The notes under the pieces are model-generated. The model was not told the DNA's origin. It was given only the letters and a program-made list of their open reading frames with translations, and searched no databases. DNA of 64,000 bases. Origin: a virus. Within the stretch, counting starts at the first letter, position 1; each line of letters begins with the position of its first letter. This document shows positions 22,565 through 31,269 of this stretch, piece after piece. The stretch is from IMG/VR virus record IMGVR_UViG_3300025313_000944, positions 1 to 64,000 of that record; one strand, given 5' to 3'. Made by a program: the position numbers and the translations under genes.

Positions 22565-23828
22565 TCTAGAGGCGGAAAAAGCTGTATTAGGGTCGTTATT
22601 GATTGATAGTAGTGTAACTTTTTTGGCTACACCATTATTAGAGGTCAAATTCTTTTGGGAAAAGTCACACCAGCTTATCTACCAAGCCATCTTGGACGTG
22701 ATAACTGAGGGTATTCCCGTAGATTTCGTGACGGCTAGCAGCCGCTTGCAGCAGGTAAATAAACTAGACGAGGTTGGTGGTATAAATTACTTGACTGAAT
22801 TGATGCAATCCACACCATCTAGTTTGCACGCCGAGTATTATGCCAGCATAGTTAAGAATTATCATCGTTTAAGATCGTTGATAACCACTGCTCACCGCAT
22901 AATCAAGAATGCTGAGAGTGCTGGACCAGACGAAGTAGCCTCAGCTCTAGATGAATCATTAGATGCTTTATATGGTGTCTTCGGAGAAAAAGAACGCATA
23001 AAGAATTCATCGTATATGATGGATGAATTCCTGAACCATTTCGAGAAGAGGTACAACAATCCAAGCCAGACTGATATTTCTACCGGCTTCTTGGAGTTAG
23101 ATGCTGTCATTGGTGGCTACATACCAACCGATTTGATCGTGATTGCGGGCAGACCCTCGTGGGGCAAGACAGCCTTTATGATGAATTCAATGTTAAAGCT
23201 AAGCAGGGCTGGTATTCCCAGTGTCTTATTCGCTTACGAGATGTCTAGAGTTCAGACTGAACAAAGGTTTATAGCTTTAGAATCTGGCATAGCCTTGCAA
23301 AAAATAAAAACAGCTTCAGGCTTGAGCCAAACAGAATTAGATAAAGTAGTTCAGGCTGCCAGTGATTTTACCAATTATCGGTTGTACATTGACAACCACA
23401 CCGCCGGTGACGTATATTATCTAACTTCGGCTATCCGGCAATACGTGCAACAATTTGGCATCAAAGTAATCTTCATAGATTATTTGCAGAGGATACCCAC
23501 GTTGGGGCAGGACTTAACCCAAGAGACAGGTAAGATTACCACTATCCTTAAAACTTTGGCTACCTCACTTGGTATAACCATAGTCTTGGTTTGTCAGTTA
23601 AATAGAGATATAGAGCGCCGCCAAGGTAAACCAATACTTTCAGATTTGCGGCAGAGTGGAAGAATAGAAGAAGATAGTGATGTAGTTCTGTTTATCCACC
23701 GCGATCCAGATGGAGACACACCAGAAGATACAGAGGTAATCATTGGTAAAAATCGTAATGGTCCCATTGGTAGCTTTACACTTTATTTTGACCAACAAAC
23801 TACAAAATTTATAGGTCGTGAGAGATGA
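22545..23828 (+). CDS. dnaB: DnaB-family replicative helicase
   Basis: 427 aa. N-terminal domain typical of DnaB (LPYSLEAEKAVLGSLLID; residues 1-140) and RecA-like motor: Walker A GRPSWGKT 202-209, YEMS 231-234, Walker B VIFIDY 308-313, CQLNR 350-354, and SDLRQSGRIEEDSDVVLFIHR (arginine finger region). Unwinds DNA as a hexamer at the fork. Overlaps the previous gene by 20 bases and the next as ATGA. Length is standard. Confidence 0.95.
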   Translation: MSNLPYSLEAEKAVLGSLLIDSSVTFLATPLLEVKFFWEKSHQLIYQAILDVITEGIPVDFVTASSRLQQVNKLDEVGGINYLTELMQSTPSSLHAEYYASIVKNYHRLRSLITTAHRIIKNAESAGPDEVASALDESLDALYGVFGEKERIKNSSYMMDEFLNHFEKRYNNPSQTDISTGFLELDAVIGGYIPTDLIVIAGRPSWGKTAFMMNSMLKLSRAGIPSVLFAYEMSRVQTEQRFIALESGIALQKIKTASGLSQTELDKVVQAASDFTNYRLYIDNHTAGDVYYLTSAIRQYVQQFGIKVIFIDYLQRIPTLGQDLTQETGKITTILKTLATSLGITIVLVCQLNRDIERRQGKPILSDLRQSGRIEEDSDVVLFIHRDPDGDTPEDTEVIIGKNRNGPIGSFTLYFDQQTTKFIGRER

Positions 23829-24283
23829 CCAAAAAGATACCCAAACCTCAACCTAAGGATAGAGGAGGCAAATCAGCTAAACAGTCAGGTAATTATTTTG
23901 AATATATGGCTGAAGATTACTTTGATAAGTCGAATATAGCCTCAGCTACCAGAATTGTAGGTTCTGGTGCCTTTGGTAAGATAAGTAGGGAGCCAAGATT
24001 GTTGGGTGATTTGCACATAGATTTCGACATATTGAACCACCCCATCTTGGCAGAATTAAAATTCGGCTATGGTGGCCCCACTCAAATAACGATCAAGAAG
24101 GAATGGATCGAAAAAATAACTCAAGAAGCCGAATTGACTAATAGATATCCAGCTTTGATATTTAAATTTAAAGGAGCCAGAGGAAAAAATTCTAGAATGA
24201 TTGCCTTTTCTTGGGAAGTATTTATGTCTATTATGAAGGATTTAGCTGAGTATATTGCTTTTTTGGAGAAGAAAAATGGATGA
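23825..24283 (+). CDS. Resolvase-like PD-(D/E)XK nuclease
   Basis: 152 aa. KQSGNYFEYMAEDYF and RIVGSGAFGKISREPRLLGDLHIDF then ILAELKFGYGG give the Glu...Asp...Glu-x-Lys catalytic layout of Holliday-junction resolvase/nuclease folds (Hjc- or RusA-like in role). Probably cuts branched recombination or replication intermediates. It sits between helicase and small genes; ATGA overlap with dnaB. The exact family is uncertain. Confidence 0.7.
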   Translation: MTKKIPKPQPKDRGGKSAKQSGNYFEYMAEDYFDKSNIASATRIVGSGAFGKISREPRLLGDLHIDFDILNHPILAELKFGYGGPTQITIKKEWIEKITQEAELTNRYPALIFKFKGARGKNSRMIAFSWEVFMSIMKDLAEYIAFLEKKNG

Positions 24284-24476
24284 GATTAAAGATATAGATA
24301 TGCTTGAACCATACTCCATCGGGCTGGGTTTGGTAACTCTAACAATACCAACATTTGTAGCTTGGCAATTGGCAGAGGATTTGAAACAGGCTTTATTGGA
24401 TGAATATGAGATGGTTCCTGGCATACCTACGCCGAACAATCCACAGCCAGCACCTAAGCTTAAACTTAAGGAGTAA
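24276..24476 (+). CDS. Small hypothetical protein
   Basis: 66 aa from the ATG at 24276, with GGAGAAG 5 bases upstream; it overlaps the upstream gene by 8 bases. A hydrophobic run (YSIGLGLVTLTIPTFVAWQL) could be a membrane helix; the C-terminus is Pro/Lys-rich. Confidence 0.6.
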   Translation: MDEIKDIDMLEPYSIGLGLVTLTIPTFVAWQLAEDLKQALLDEYEMVPGIPTPNNPQPAPKLKLKE

Positions 24477-24482
24477 TACACA

Positions 24483-24869
24483 ATGGCTTTTATGAACATA
24501 GAAAGTGGTCCCGGTTTCGATTATGATGACCTCTTCACCGCTTGGAAGCAAATGGCTAATCTGGAAGAGATGGTATCTGAACATACTCGGTTGTTAGATG
24601 CTGCACGAGCATTATTTAAGCAGCAATGTTTAGTCACCAGAGAATATTGGCACAATGATAAACAACCCTCTATGGAGTATTTGAAGCAAGTAATACATTA
24701 CGTAGGTAATACCGAAGCAGATAGGGATTATCTCGAATTACGCGAGAAAGAATTGCAAAAATTGCAAAAGGCATTAATCGAAGCCAAAGGTCGTCTGGAT
24801 GCTATGCACGAACAAATAAGGATTTGGCAATCGGCTGGCGCTAATGCGAGAAAGACATTAATAGAATGA
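24483..24869 (+). CDS. Coiled-coil protein
   Basis: 128 aa. The C-terminal half (KELQKLQKALIEAKGRLDAMHEQ) is a heptad-rich coiled coil; the N-terminal half is helical. Not recognised; overlaps the next gene as ATGA. Possibly an assembly or regulator protein. Confidence 0.6.
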   Translation: MAFMNIESGPGFDYDDLFTAWKQMANLEEMVSEHTRLLDAARALFKQQCLVTREYWHNDKQPSMEYLKQVIHYVGNTEADRDYLELREKELQKLQKALIEAKGRLDAMHEQIRIWQSAGANARKTLIE

Positions 24870-25282
24870 GTGCTTTAGTGAGAGCTTTATTACACATCTA
24901 CGCTGATCTAGAAAACCGTAATGAGGTCGATGATTTCCTTTCGTGGAAGATCGACCTAGATCGGGCTTTCAAAATCTTATCTGAATCTAGGACCTTGACA
25001 GATATGGAACGCCAAGTGGTCATGATGGTGAGTACCGGTTGCTCAAACAACCAAGGTTCCAAAGAATTGGGCTTGCCGAGAACTAAGTATCTGGATTTAT
25101 TGAGATCAGCCAGCATCAAGATGGCCGACTTTTTGGGCAAGGAATATTCTGATAATATAATCCTGACGAAGATTGAGCACCGACTAGGCAGAACCTTGAG
25201 TAATAGGGAGACCAGAAAAGTCTTGCATGCTCTAACTTCTGCAAATAGTGATTACAAAAAAGATGGCATATTGGGAGAATAA
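24866..25282 (+). CDS. Sigma region 4-like HTH protein
   Basis: 138 aa. Residues 50-95 (LTDMERQVVMMVSTGCSNNQG then SKELGLPRTKYLDLLRSAS) read like the region 4/LuxR-type helix-turn-helix that grips a -35 box; a second similar helical part (LGRTLSNRETRKVLHALT) follows. No region 2 was seen, so it could be a regulator, anti-sigma partner or truncated phage sigma. A plausible candidate for recognising one of the phage-specific motifs seen here. Confidence 0.55.
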   Translation: MSALVRALLHIYADLENRNEVDDFLSWKIDLDRAFKILSESRTLTDMERQVVMMVSTGCSNNQGSKELGLPRTKYLDLLRSASIKMADFLGKEYSDNIILTKIEHRLGRTLSNRETRKVLHALTSANSDYKKDGILGE

Positions 25283-25284
25283 TT

Positions 25285-26793
25285 GTGGAACAAAAAGAAA
25301 TCATCGATTCAATAAAAGCCAAGGTAGGTACCAGTCTGACATTAGCCGAAATCCCCAAATTGAGGTGTATCCACCGGCATGTAATCGAAGAGCACCCCAT
25401 GTGTTTTTTAAACGGGGATATTAAATGGCCTACAGACAAAGCATTTGAAAAATATAATGATGTGCCTTGGTTTATGTGGCCTGGGCATAAAATCGGTTAC
25501 TTGGACATAGAAACCAGTGGACTAAACGTCAACTTTGGTACCATGCTATCTTGGGCAATAAAAGAAAAAGGCGGTGGTATTCATTATGATGTAATCACCA
25601 AGGATGATATTTTTGATAGAAACATTCGTGATTTAAAATTGGTAACCAGTTTGCTGGAAGAATTGAAAAAATATAGCATAGTGGTTACATATTATGGCTG
25701 TGTGACTCCTGGTCACAAGATTTTAACTAAAGACCTACGTTGGGTCAATGTTGAAACTCTTAAGCCAGGAGATGAGTTATTGTCTTTTGAGGACAACCCA
25801 TCAAAAAGATCAAGACAGTATACCGAAAGTGTTGTGATGAATAATGTTCCTATTGTAAAGGATGTTTTTGAAATCACGCTTTCTAATGGACAAAAGTTAG
25901 TAGCAACAGGAGACCACCCTTGGCTGGTTAAAAGACAACGTGTCTGGTGTTGGAGAAAAACAAGCGAATTACTGAATAAGGGTCAAGTAACTAAACTGGA
26001 CAAGATCATAGATGTGTGGGAAGAATCTAATTCTAGAGAATCTGGATACTTAGCTGGATTCTTTGACTCTGAGGGTGGAGTTTACCAAGTAAATAGAAAA
26101 GATAGAGACGGAGAGTATACATTTTCCGTGTGGGCATCTCAGAATGAAGAAAGTAATGGGAACATAATTGATGAAGTTGTTAGAGCAGCAAGATCAGAAG
26201 GTTTTGAATTATTAGTTCATAGTTATGATAAAGAACACCCAAGGCAGATGTCTATAGGTGTGGGTGGATCGAAGCAAGAAAAATTGAAGTTTCTTGGTAA
26301 AATTAGACCACAGAAGTTAAAGAAACTGGACGTGAATATACTAGGGGAGATTGGTAGAGAAGATTCTATAGAAATAGTATCAATTATCCCATTGGGAAAA
26401 CAGGTTGTTTGTGGTCTGGAAACGTCTAGTAAAACTTATATAGTGGATGGATTTGGTAGTCACAATACTAATTTCGACGTTCCCTTCATTCGCGCCAAAG
26501 CTTTGCATTATAACCTAGAGGGCTTAGAGTACGGTTCCGCTTTCCATCTCGATCTTTACTTCACCATAAAAAGCAAATTTGCACTGAGCAGAAAATCTCT
26601 GGCAGTAGCCACAGAATATTTTGGCATACCCGGAAAGACACCTATAGAATATTCTGTGTGGTATGATGCACAATTTGGAGAGCCAGAAGAATTGGCTATA
26701 GTTCTAGAACACAATATTGCAGATGTAGAGATAACTGAGAAACTTCACGACAAGATCACTCCCTATAGAAAGTGGCTACGTAAAAGTGTTTAA
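25285..26793 (+). CDS. YprB-like 3'-5' exonuclease inter-rupted by an intein
   Basis: 502-aa precursor, about 246 aa after splicing. DnaQ/RNase H-like: motif I Asp74/Glu76 (GYLDIETSGL), motif II split by the intein as VTYYG/TNFDVPFIRAKAL, and late Asp in HNIADVEIT. Fits predicted ribonuclease H-like exonucleases (YprB/RNase_H_2). The N-terminal ~60 residues have Cys/His (CIHRHVIEEHPMC). Probably DNA or RNA end trimming in replication. GTG start, GGGAG eight bases upstream. Confidence 0.8.
   Translation: MEQKEIIDSIKAKVGTSLTLAEIPKLRCIHRHVIEEHPMCFLNGDIKWPTDKAFEKYNDVPWFMWPGHKIGYLDIETSGLNVNFGTMLSWAIKEKGGGIHYDVITKDDIFDRNIRDLKLVTSLLEELKKYSIVVTYYGCVTPGHKILTKDLRWVNVETLKPGDELLSFEDNPSKRSRQYTESVVMNNVPIVKDVFEITLSNGQKLVATGDHPWLVKRQRVWCWRKTSELLNKGQVTKLDKIIDVWEESNSRESGYLAGFFDSEGGVYQVNRKDRDGEYTFSVWASQNEESNGNIIDEVVRAARSEGFELLVHSYDKEHPRQMSIGVGGSKQEKLKFLGKIRPQKLKKLDVNILGEIGREDSIEIVSIIPLGKQVVCGLETSSKTYIVDGFGSHNTNFDVPFIRAKALHYNLEGLEYGSAFHLDLYFTIKSKFALSRKSLAVATEYFGIPGKTPIEYSVWYDAQFGEPEELAIVLEHNIADVEITEKLHDKITPYRKWLRKSV
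25699..26466 (+). mobile_element. Intein with LAGLIDADG-type domain in the exonuclease
   Basis: 256 residues, Cys1 (CVTPGHKILTKDLRWV) to Asn256 (FGSHN), then Thr+1. Block A and B (KLVATGDHPWLV with the conserved THxH-like DHP) are clear. One dodecapeptide, LAGFFDSEGGVY, is seen; the second is not obvious, so the endonuclease may be small, single-motif or decaying. Inserted within exonuclease motif II. Confidence 0.88.
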
Positions 26794-26983
26794 TGTGTGG
26801 AAATATGAACGTCGGGAAAGAAAATTAGAATCTCGTAAGAAGAGAATACCTAAACATAGTAAGGAACTCGGTGAACTATATGCTAATGCGATACTCAAAC
26901 GAGCCAAGGTGAAGCACCGCAAAAGTCGGGGAAACTCAGGCTTGACAAAGCAATCACCAGATGCTAATATAGAGGAAGATTGA
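26786..26983 (+). CDS. Small basic protein
   Basis: 65 aa, highly Arg/Lys-rich (KYERRERKLESRKKRIPKHS) with an acidic tail. GTG start overlapping the exonuclease stop by eight bases; an in-frame GTG three codons on is an alternative. Likely nucleic-acid binding; unrecognised. Confidence 0.5.
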   Translation: MFNVWKYERRERKLESRKKRIPKHSKELGELYANAILKRAKVKHRKSRGNSGLTKQSPDANIEED

Positions 26984-26999
26984 AAAGGAGAAATAAAGA

Positions 27000-27122
27000 A
27001 TGAGTGAACATTTTGTAGCCCACTTTATTATAGTAGGCAACCAACTTCTCGACGTTGTTGGGGTATTATTGGTTGTTCTGGCTTACGAGGGCCTTAGGTT
27101 CTTGGTTAAAAACATATTCTAA
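27000..27122 (+). CDS. Tiny single-span membrane protein
   Basis: 40 aa: MSEHFVAHFIIVGNQLLDV then a hydrophobic stretch VVGVLLVVLAYEGL and a short basic C-terminus. An excellent ribosome site AAAAGGAGAAATAAAG precedes the ATG, and the next gene repeats the same AAAAGGAGAAATTT arrangement, which supports real translation. Confidence 0.7.
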   Translation: MSEHFVAHFIIVGNQLLDVVGVLLVVLAYEGLRFLVKNIF

Positions 27123-27135
27123 AAGGAGAAATTTA

Positions 27136-28197
27136 ATGAGTTCTTTAGTGGTTGAGGTTTGTGAAGTTAAAAAGGTGGAGACACACCCTAATGCCGATAG
27201 GTTAGAATTAGCCATGGTCAAGGGTTGGCAAACAATTATCGGCAAAGGAGATCACCAGGTTGGTGATTTAGTTATCTTCGTGCCACCTGATTCTATCTTG
27301 CCGGAAAATTTAATTAAGCGATTTAATATTACTTATCTTAAGGGTAAGAATGGTAGAGTTGGTGTAGTAAAATTGCGGGGAGTATTCTCTTATGGTTTAA
27401 TTCTACCCAACGAGGATAGTCACAGGTTGGGAACCAACGTAGCCGATATTTACGGCATTATTAAATGGGAACCACCATCGGAAGTACACACAGTTGGTGG
27501 TCGCCGCAGCAGGAACCAGAAAGGCAATCCTAACTTCTTTAAGTATACTGATATTGAGAATTACCGTAACTTCGAGGATGTCCTGCGGGAAGGTGAGCGA
27601 GTTGTGATCACCGAAAAAATTCACGGCACAAATCTAAGGCTGGGGTGGGTAGAGAAGCCAATTGGTAACCTCCACAAATTTATTCGTAACCTGTTCAAGT
27701 TGGGACCAGTCTATGAATTTATAGTTGGTTCCCGCAACGTACAATACAATTACTATAGAGATATTACTTATTACGGCATCAATATCTATATACTTATGTC
27801 AGTTAGGTTGGGCTTGACTAGGCTGCCCAAAGGTTATACAGTCTATGGAGAAATCTATGGGCCAAGTATCCAAGATTTAACTTATAGTGCTCAGAAATTA
27901 GGTGTGGTTTTCTTCGACGTGATGTGGAAAGGTAGATACCTAGATTACACCGATGCTCGTATGTTTTTCAGCAGACAAGAATTGCCAACCGTGCCGATGT
28001 TATATGCAGGTCCTTGGAGCTACGAGAAAGGCCAAGAGTTGGTTACTGGCTTATCGAAGATGGACAACAAAACTATAAGAGAAGGCATCGTCATTCGCCC
28101 GGTTCACGAACGAGTTGACCCCAAACTTGGCCGAGTTATTGTCAAGCTAATAAATCCTGATTATCTCGTTCGCAAAGGTGCTTCGGAGAATAAATAA
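27136..28197 (+). CDS. RNA ligase, DRB0094/Rnl5 family
   Basis: 353 aa. N-terminal OB-type domain (VEVCEVKKVETHPNADRL) as in Deinococcus DRB0094, followed by the nucleotidyltransferase: motif I Lys161 in EKIHGTN, motif IIIa-like YTVYGEIYGP, IV REGIVIRPV and V VIVKLINPDYL. Seals RNA ends using ATP; phage ligases often repair tRNAs cut by host defences, and this phage encodes tRNAs. The start at 27136 has AAAAGGAG 7 bases upstream. Family length is ~340 aa. Confidence 0.85.
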   Translation: MSSLVVEVCEVKKVETHPNADRLELAMVKGWQTIIGKGDHQVGDLVIFVPPDSILPENLIKRFNITYLKGKNGRVGVVKLRGVFSYGLILPNEDSHRLGTNVADIYGIIKWEPPSEVHTVGGRRSRNQKGNPNFFKYTDIENYRNFEDVLREGERVVITEKIHGTNLRLGWVEKPIGNLHKFIRNLFKLGPVYEFIVGSRNVQYNYYRDITYYGINIYILMSVRLGLTRLPKGYTVYGEIYGPSIQDLTYSAQKLGVVFFDVMWKGRYLDYTDARMFFSRQELPTVPMLYAGPWSYEKGQELVTGLSKMDNKTIREGIVIRPVHERVDPKLGRVIVKLINPDYLVRKGASENK

Positions 28198-28493
28198 TGA
28201 GAAGGTTTGTAATCCGCACAATCAAAAATGGGCAAGTAAAAATCTTTGGCAAGATATTTGAACCAGACAACAAATTTATGGAGTATGATGGTAGATTGGA
28301 TGGCCTGCGCTATGCGTTTGGCTTGTATTATACACCCATATTGTTGGATGAACAAACTGTTGGCTATGATATATTTTCTGTAAATCTTTGGGGACCAGAA
28401 GAAAACTACAAAAACCCAGTTACTCAGACGTGGGCAATTGATCCACAGATTGTGGAAGGTCATTATCCTTGGTTGATTTGGTGGAGAGTTTGA
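28197..28493 (+). CDS. Hypothetical protein
   Basis: 98 aa, starting TAATG overlapped with the ligase. Beta/aromatic pattern (KIFGKIFEPDNKFMEYDG, then GLYYTPILLDEQTVGYD, ending LIWWRV). No motif; conserved-looking small phage protein. Confidence 0.55.
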   Translation: MRRFVIRTIKNGQVKIFGKIFEPDNKFMEYDGRLDGLRYAFGLYYTPILLDEQTVGYDIFSVNLWGPEENYKNPVTQTWAIDPQIVEGHYPWLIWWRV

Positions 28494-29336
28494 ATGTTCT
28501 TTATGCCAGAGATCGAAGCCAGATACACGAGTGAGCAACTTTTGGCTTTGCCAAATTCTTACCTTAAAAGTAGGAAGAATGGTGAATATAGTTCAGCCTG
28601 TATTGTGTGTGGTGGTGAGGATAGGTTTCAATTTTGGCCCAGTGTTGGTAATTATTTTTGCCGGCAATGTGGCTTGCGAGGATTTGTGGGTGATGCGCCG
28701 GCAATCAAAGATAAAACTTTGGCCAAGATCATCAATGATAAGTTGACCAGCATAACTCCCGAAGTTGTAACTTGGCGGCAATACCATTATGACTTATTGA
28801 TTAATGAATTGGCTTTAAATTATTGGTACAGAGAGTTGGGACCAGAAGCAGATAGGGCCATCGATCATTTTGGATTAGGATTTTGTGCAGACTATAAAGG
28901 TTTAGGTCCTAGTGTAACTATACCTATTAGTTATTCTGACAAGGTTTACGTAATCAAACATCGTTTGTTGGCACCGCCCAAGGAGAAATACATAACTGAA
29001 CCAAGTGGCCGAGGAGCTATGTTGCTCAACTTAGATGAAGCATTAATCTCGCCGAGAGTTATCATAACTGAGGGGGAAAAGAAAGCCATTAGATTGTGGC
29101 TGGAAGGTTATGTAGCAGTGTCACCTACCAATGGGGCTGATGGTTTCCAAGATAATTGGGCTATCTTCTTCTTGGGCAAGGAGGTCTATGTTATCTTTGA
29201 TCCAGATTCTAATGGGCAGAAAAATGCTAAACGAGTTGCAGACTTGTTAGGTGGAAAGGTAATTGATTTACCGGATAAAGTAGATACTTGGATTAACAGT
29301 GGTGGTAATATTAAGGAAATTCTAGGAGAGTGGTGA
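28494..29336 (+). CDS. DNA primase-like (zinc and TOPRIM)
   Basis: 280 aa. Zinc module near the N-terminus: CIVCGG and CRQCG, with the typical RFQFWPSVGNYFC phrase. TOPRIM: Glu in VIITEGEKKAI and Asp-x-Asp in YVIFDPDSNGQ. Makes RNA primers for replication. The region between zinc module and TOPRIM (~95 residues) is short, like T7 gp4-type primases without a helicase, which is encoded separately as DnaB. ATG at 28494 has GGAGAG about 6 bases upstream. Confidence 0.85.
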   Translation: MFFMPEIEARYTSEQLLALPNSYLKSRKNGEYSSACIVCGGEDRFQFWPSVGNYFCRQCGLRGFVGDAPAIKDKTLAKIINDKLTSITPEVVTWRQYHYDLLINELALNYWYRELGPEADRAIDHFGLGFCADYKGLGPSVTIPISYSDKVYVIKHRLLAPPKEKYITEPSGRGAMLLNLDEALISPRVIITEGEKKAIRLWLEGYVAVSPTNGADGFQDNWAIFFLGKEVYVIFDPDSNGQKNAKRVADLLGGKVIDLPDKVDTWINSGGNIKEILGEW

Positions 29337-29337
29337 A

Positions 29338-29583
29338 ATGGACACAGGAAATTTTTGGCAATCGAAATATGACAATCTGGTTTCTAGTTTGACGGAGACG
29401 CAAAAGGAAGCTTTATCACAATGGTTGGATGGTACACCTTTGGTCGTTGAAAAATTTCCACACACCCAAGGTTGTAGTGTGGTAATTTATGGTGGAGATG
29501 AAGAAATAATTTTTGAATTTGATACAAAAGGAAATTTTGTAAGCCTTGATGCCTTTGAGGTGGGTAGGTTCGGATGGAAATAA
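29338..29583 (+). CDS. Hypothetical protein
   Basis: 81 aa; begins MDTGNFWQSKYDNL with GGAGAG shortly before the ATG. Helical first half, then strands (SVVIYGGDEEIIFEFDTKG). Overlaps the next gene by ten bases. Unrecognised. Confidence 0.55.
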   Translation: MDTGNFWQSKYDNLVSSLTETQKEALSQWLDGTPLVVEKFPHTQGCSVVIYGGDEEIIFEFDTKGNFVSLDAFEVGRFGWK

Positions 29584-29783
29584 TTCTATATAGTCTATTG
29601 GGATTGAGTTATTTGGTAATTTTTTCTCTGTTGGTGACCTTTGTCAATTTGGTGAAAGGTGAAATCTATTGGTTGAGTTTATTAATAATATTATTCTGGC
29701 CCATTACTCTGCCGATTTTATTTCTGGTTTCATTGTTTCAGGTATTGTTGAGGAGATATATGGATGGACATCTATTTGGCTAG
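29574..29783 (+). CDS. Two-span membrane protein
   Basis: 69 aa, two hydrophobic helices (IILYSLLGLSYLVIFSLLV and IILFWPITLPILFLVSLF) separated by a short charged loop. Small-holin or envelope-regulator size. Overlaps both neighbours. Function unknown. Confidence 0.6.
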   Translation: MEIILYSLLGLSYLVIFSLLVTFVNLVKGEIYWLSLLIILFWPITLPILFLVSLFQVLLRRYMDGHLFG

Positions 29784-30207
29784 ACCGATAAATGGTTACT
29801 CTTATTTGGAAGTTATGGATTGGTATAAAAAGACACGAGGAGAGTTGGAATACTTTTATACGATCTTATCACCTATGAGCAACAAAGAAGCCTTGAGAAC
29901 AGAAACCAAATTCAGAGCACATGGATACGATAATAATCCAGTCTCAACCAATCACGCTATCATAGAACGAGATAGGTGGATGGTTTCCAGAGCAGATGTT
30001 GTCTTTATGGATTTGAGTAACACGGCTGAAGTATCTATCGGATGTATGATGGAACTGGCTTGGGCGCACCAGCTTGGTAAACACACCATTGTAGTTATGT
30101 CTGAAGATAATATACATCAACATGCTTTCGTTTTAGAGGCGGCTGATATTGTATTTACAACTTATGAAGATGCTATCTGGTATTTACAAGAGTTAATAGG
30201 AGGTTAA
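29764..30207 (+). CDS. Nucleoside 2-deoxyribosyltransferase-like protein
   Basis: 147 aa. MDIYLARPINGYSYLEVMDW matches the NDT opening (substrate-binding loop), and RADVVFMDLSNTAEVSIGCMM with ELAWAHQLGKHTIVVM gives the catalytic Asp/Glu-type layout (DxS...E-x-A). Transfers deoxyribose between bases, for salvage or for base modification. It lies with DUF1599, MazG and RNR genes in a nucleotide-metabolism stretch. Confidence 0.75.
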   Translation: MDIYLARPINGYSYLEVMDWYKKTRGELEYFYTILSPMSNKEALRTETKFRAHGYDNNPVSTNHAIIERDRWMVSRADVVFMDLSNTAEVSIGCMMELAWAHQLGKHTIVVMSEDNIHQHAFVLEAADIVFTTYEDAIWYLQELIGG

Positions 30208-30208
30208 A

Positions 30209-30412
30209 ATGTGGGAATATTTAGCACCAGAATATCCAGCAATTGTAGATGTGGAAAATGAACCGAGTATTCGTGAATGTTTATCTAGCTTTGAAAGAGA
30301 TAGAGTTACAAATTTGTTAGACGAAATTCGTTCATTTATTATGAATAGTAAACCACTTCATGCATTATTTGCTTTAGATGAATTAATGAAAATTCTGAAG
30401 TTGGAGGATTAA
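30209..30412 (+). CDS. Hypothetical protein paralogous to the next gene's C-terminus
   Basis: 67 aa. Residues 28-67 (DRVTNLLDEIRSFI then FALDELMKILKL) resemble residues ~113-155 of the next protein (VVNLLNEVRSCL, FALDELEQIF), so the two share a small helical domain by duplication. It begins one base after the upstream stop. Function unknown. Confidence 0.55.
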   Translation: MWEYLAPEYPAIVDVENEPSIRECLSSFERDRVTNLLDEIRSFIMNSKPLHALFALDELMKILKLED

Positions 30413-30413
30413 G

Positions 30414-30893
30414 ATGTGGGAAGATTTGGCAACTGGGGAAAGTGGCAATTTAGAATTAGAGCAAGCTTGGTTACGCAAAGCCAAAGAGGTGTTTGATCTC
30501 TTCTGTCAGAAACAGATCGGATATGGCCCCTTCAACATAGCTCAAACCAGAGAAACCGGTGTAACCATTCGATTGAATGACAAAATGAAACGGTTGCTCA
30601 CGTTACATCTTGGTGACAGAGAAAGTCCATTGGAGGATGAAAGTCTGCGTGATACGGTTTTAGACATAGCTGATTATGGAATTATTTGGTTGTTGTGCCA
30701 CGATGGTGATTGGCCGGAATATGAAGAGTTAGATTTGTCCGGTTTCGGAGAAAACAAAGTTGTTAATTTATTGAATGAAGTACGTTCATGTCTTAGAGAT
30801 CATGATTGTTCCCAACATGATCACGAATTGAGATATGCAAAGTTTGCTTTAGATGAATTAGAACAAATCTTCGGAGAGAATGAAAATGGATGA
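30414..30893 (+). CDS. DUF1599/Nmad1-like protein
   Basis: 159 aa. Residues ~15-100 match the nucleotide modification-associated domain 1 (DUF1599): FCQKQIGYGPFNIAQTRETG, IRLNDKMKRLLTL and DESLRDTVLDIADYGIIW. Such domains occur beside hypermodified-base biosynthesis genes. The C-terminal helical part is shared with the gene before. Suggests (inference) a nucleotide-sensing or modification step. Confidence 0.7.
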   Translation: MWEDLATGESGNLELEQAWLRKAKEVFDLFCQKQIGYGPFNIAQTRETGVTIRLNDKMKRLLTLHLGDRESPLEDESLRDTVLDIADYGIIWLLCHDGDWPEYEELDLSGFGENKVVNLLNEVRSCLRDHDCSQHDHELRYAKFALDELEQIFGENENG

Positions 30894-31269
30894 GATACAA
30901 AAGGGAGTTTTAACTTTCCATAAAGAAACAGGTTTGTATTATGCCGATAAACCAACTATGTTACCTGAACGAGAAATGAATATCTCTATTCGTTTAATCG
31001 AGGAAGAGTTCGATGAGTACGTAGAAGCTTATGAAAAAGACGATATAATTGGTATGGCTGATGCCTTAGGTGATCTACTGTATGTGGTGTATGGAGCCGC
31101 CGTCAGGTTGGGAGTGGATATGTCGAACATCATGGAAGAAATCCAACGCAGTAATATGACCAAGACTGGCGGACATTTAGATGAGCGGGGAAAATTTATA
31201 AAACCGGAAACCTATTCTCCGCCAAGAATTCGGCAGGTGCTTGAATGGCAGGGGTGGGTAGAGAAATGA
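30886..31269 (+). CDS. MazG-like nucleotide pyrophosphohydrolase
   Basis: 127 aa from ATG 30886, overlapping the previous stop by 8 bases and having GGAGAG about 7 bases upstream; ATG 30880 is an alternative. The EExxE...D metal pattern of all-alpha NTP-PPases is visible: RLIEEEFDEYVEAY and DIIGMADALGDLLYVVYG. Hydrolyses (d)NTPs, cleaning the pool or depleting a host alarmone. ATGA overlap with the next gene. Confidence 0.8.
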   Translation: MDEIQKGVLTFHKETGLYYADKPTMLPEREMNISIRLIEEEFDEYVEAYEKDDIIGMADALGDLLYVVYGAAVRLGVDMSNIMEEIQRSNMTKTGGHLDERGKFIKPETYSPPRIRQVLEWQGWVEK

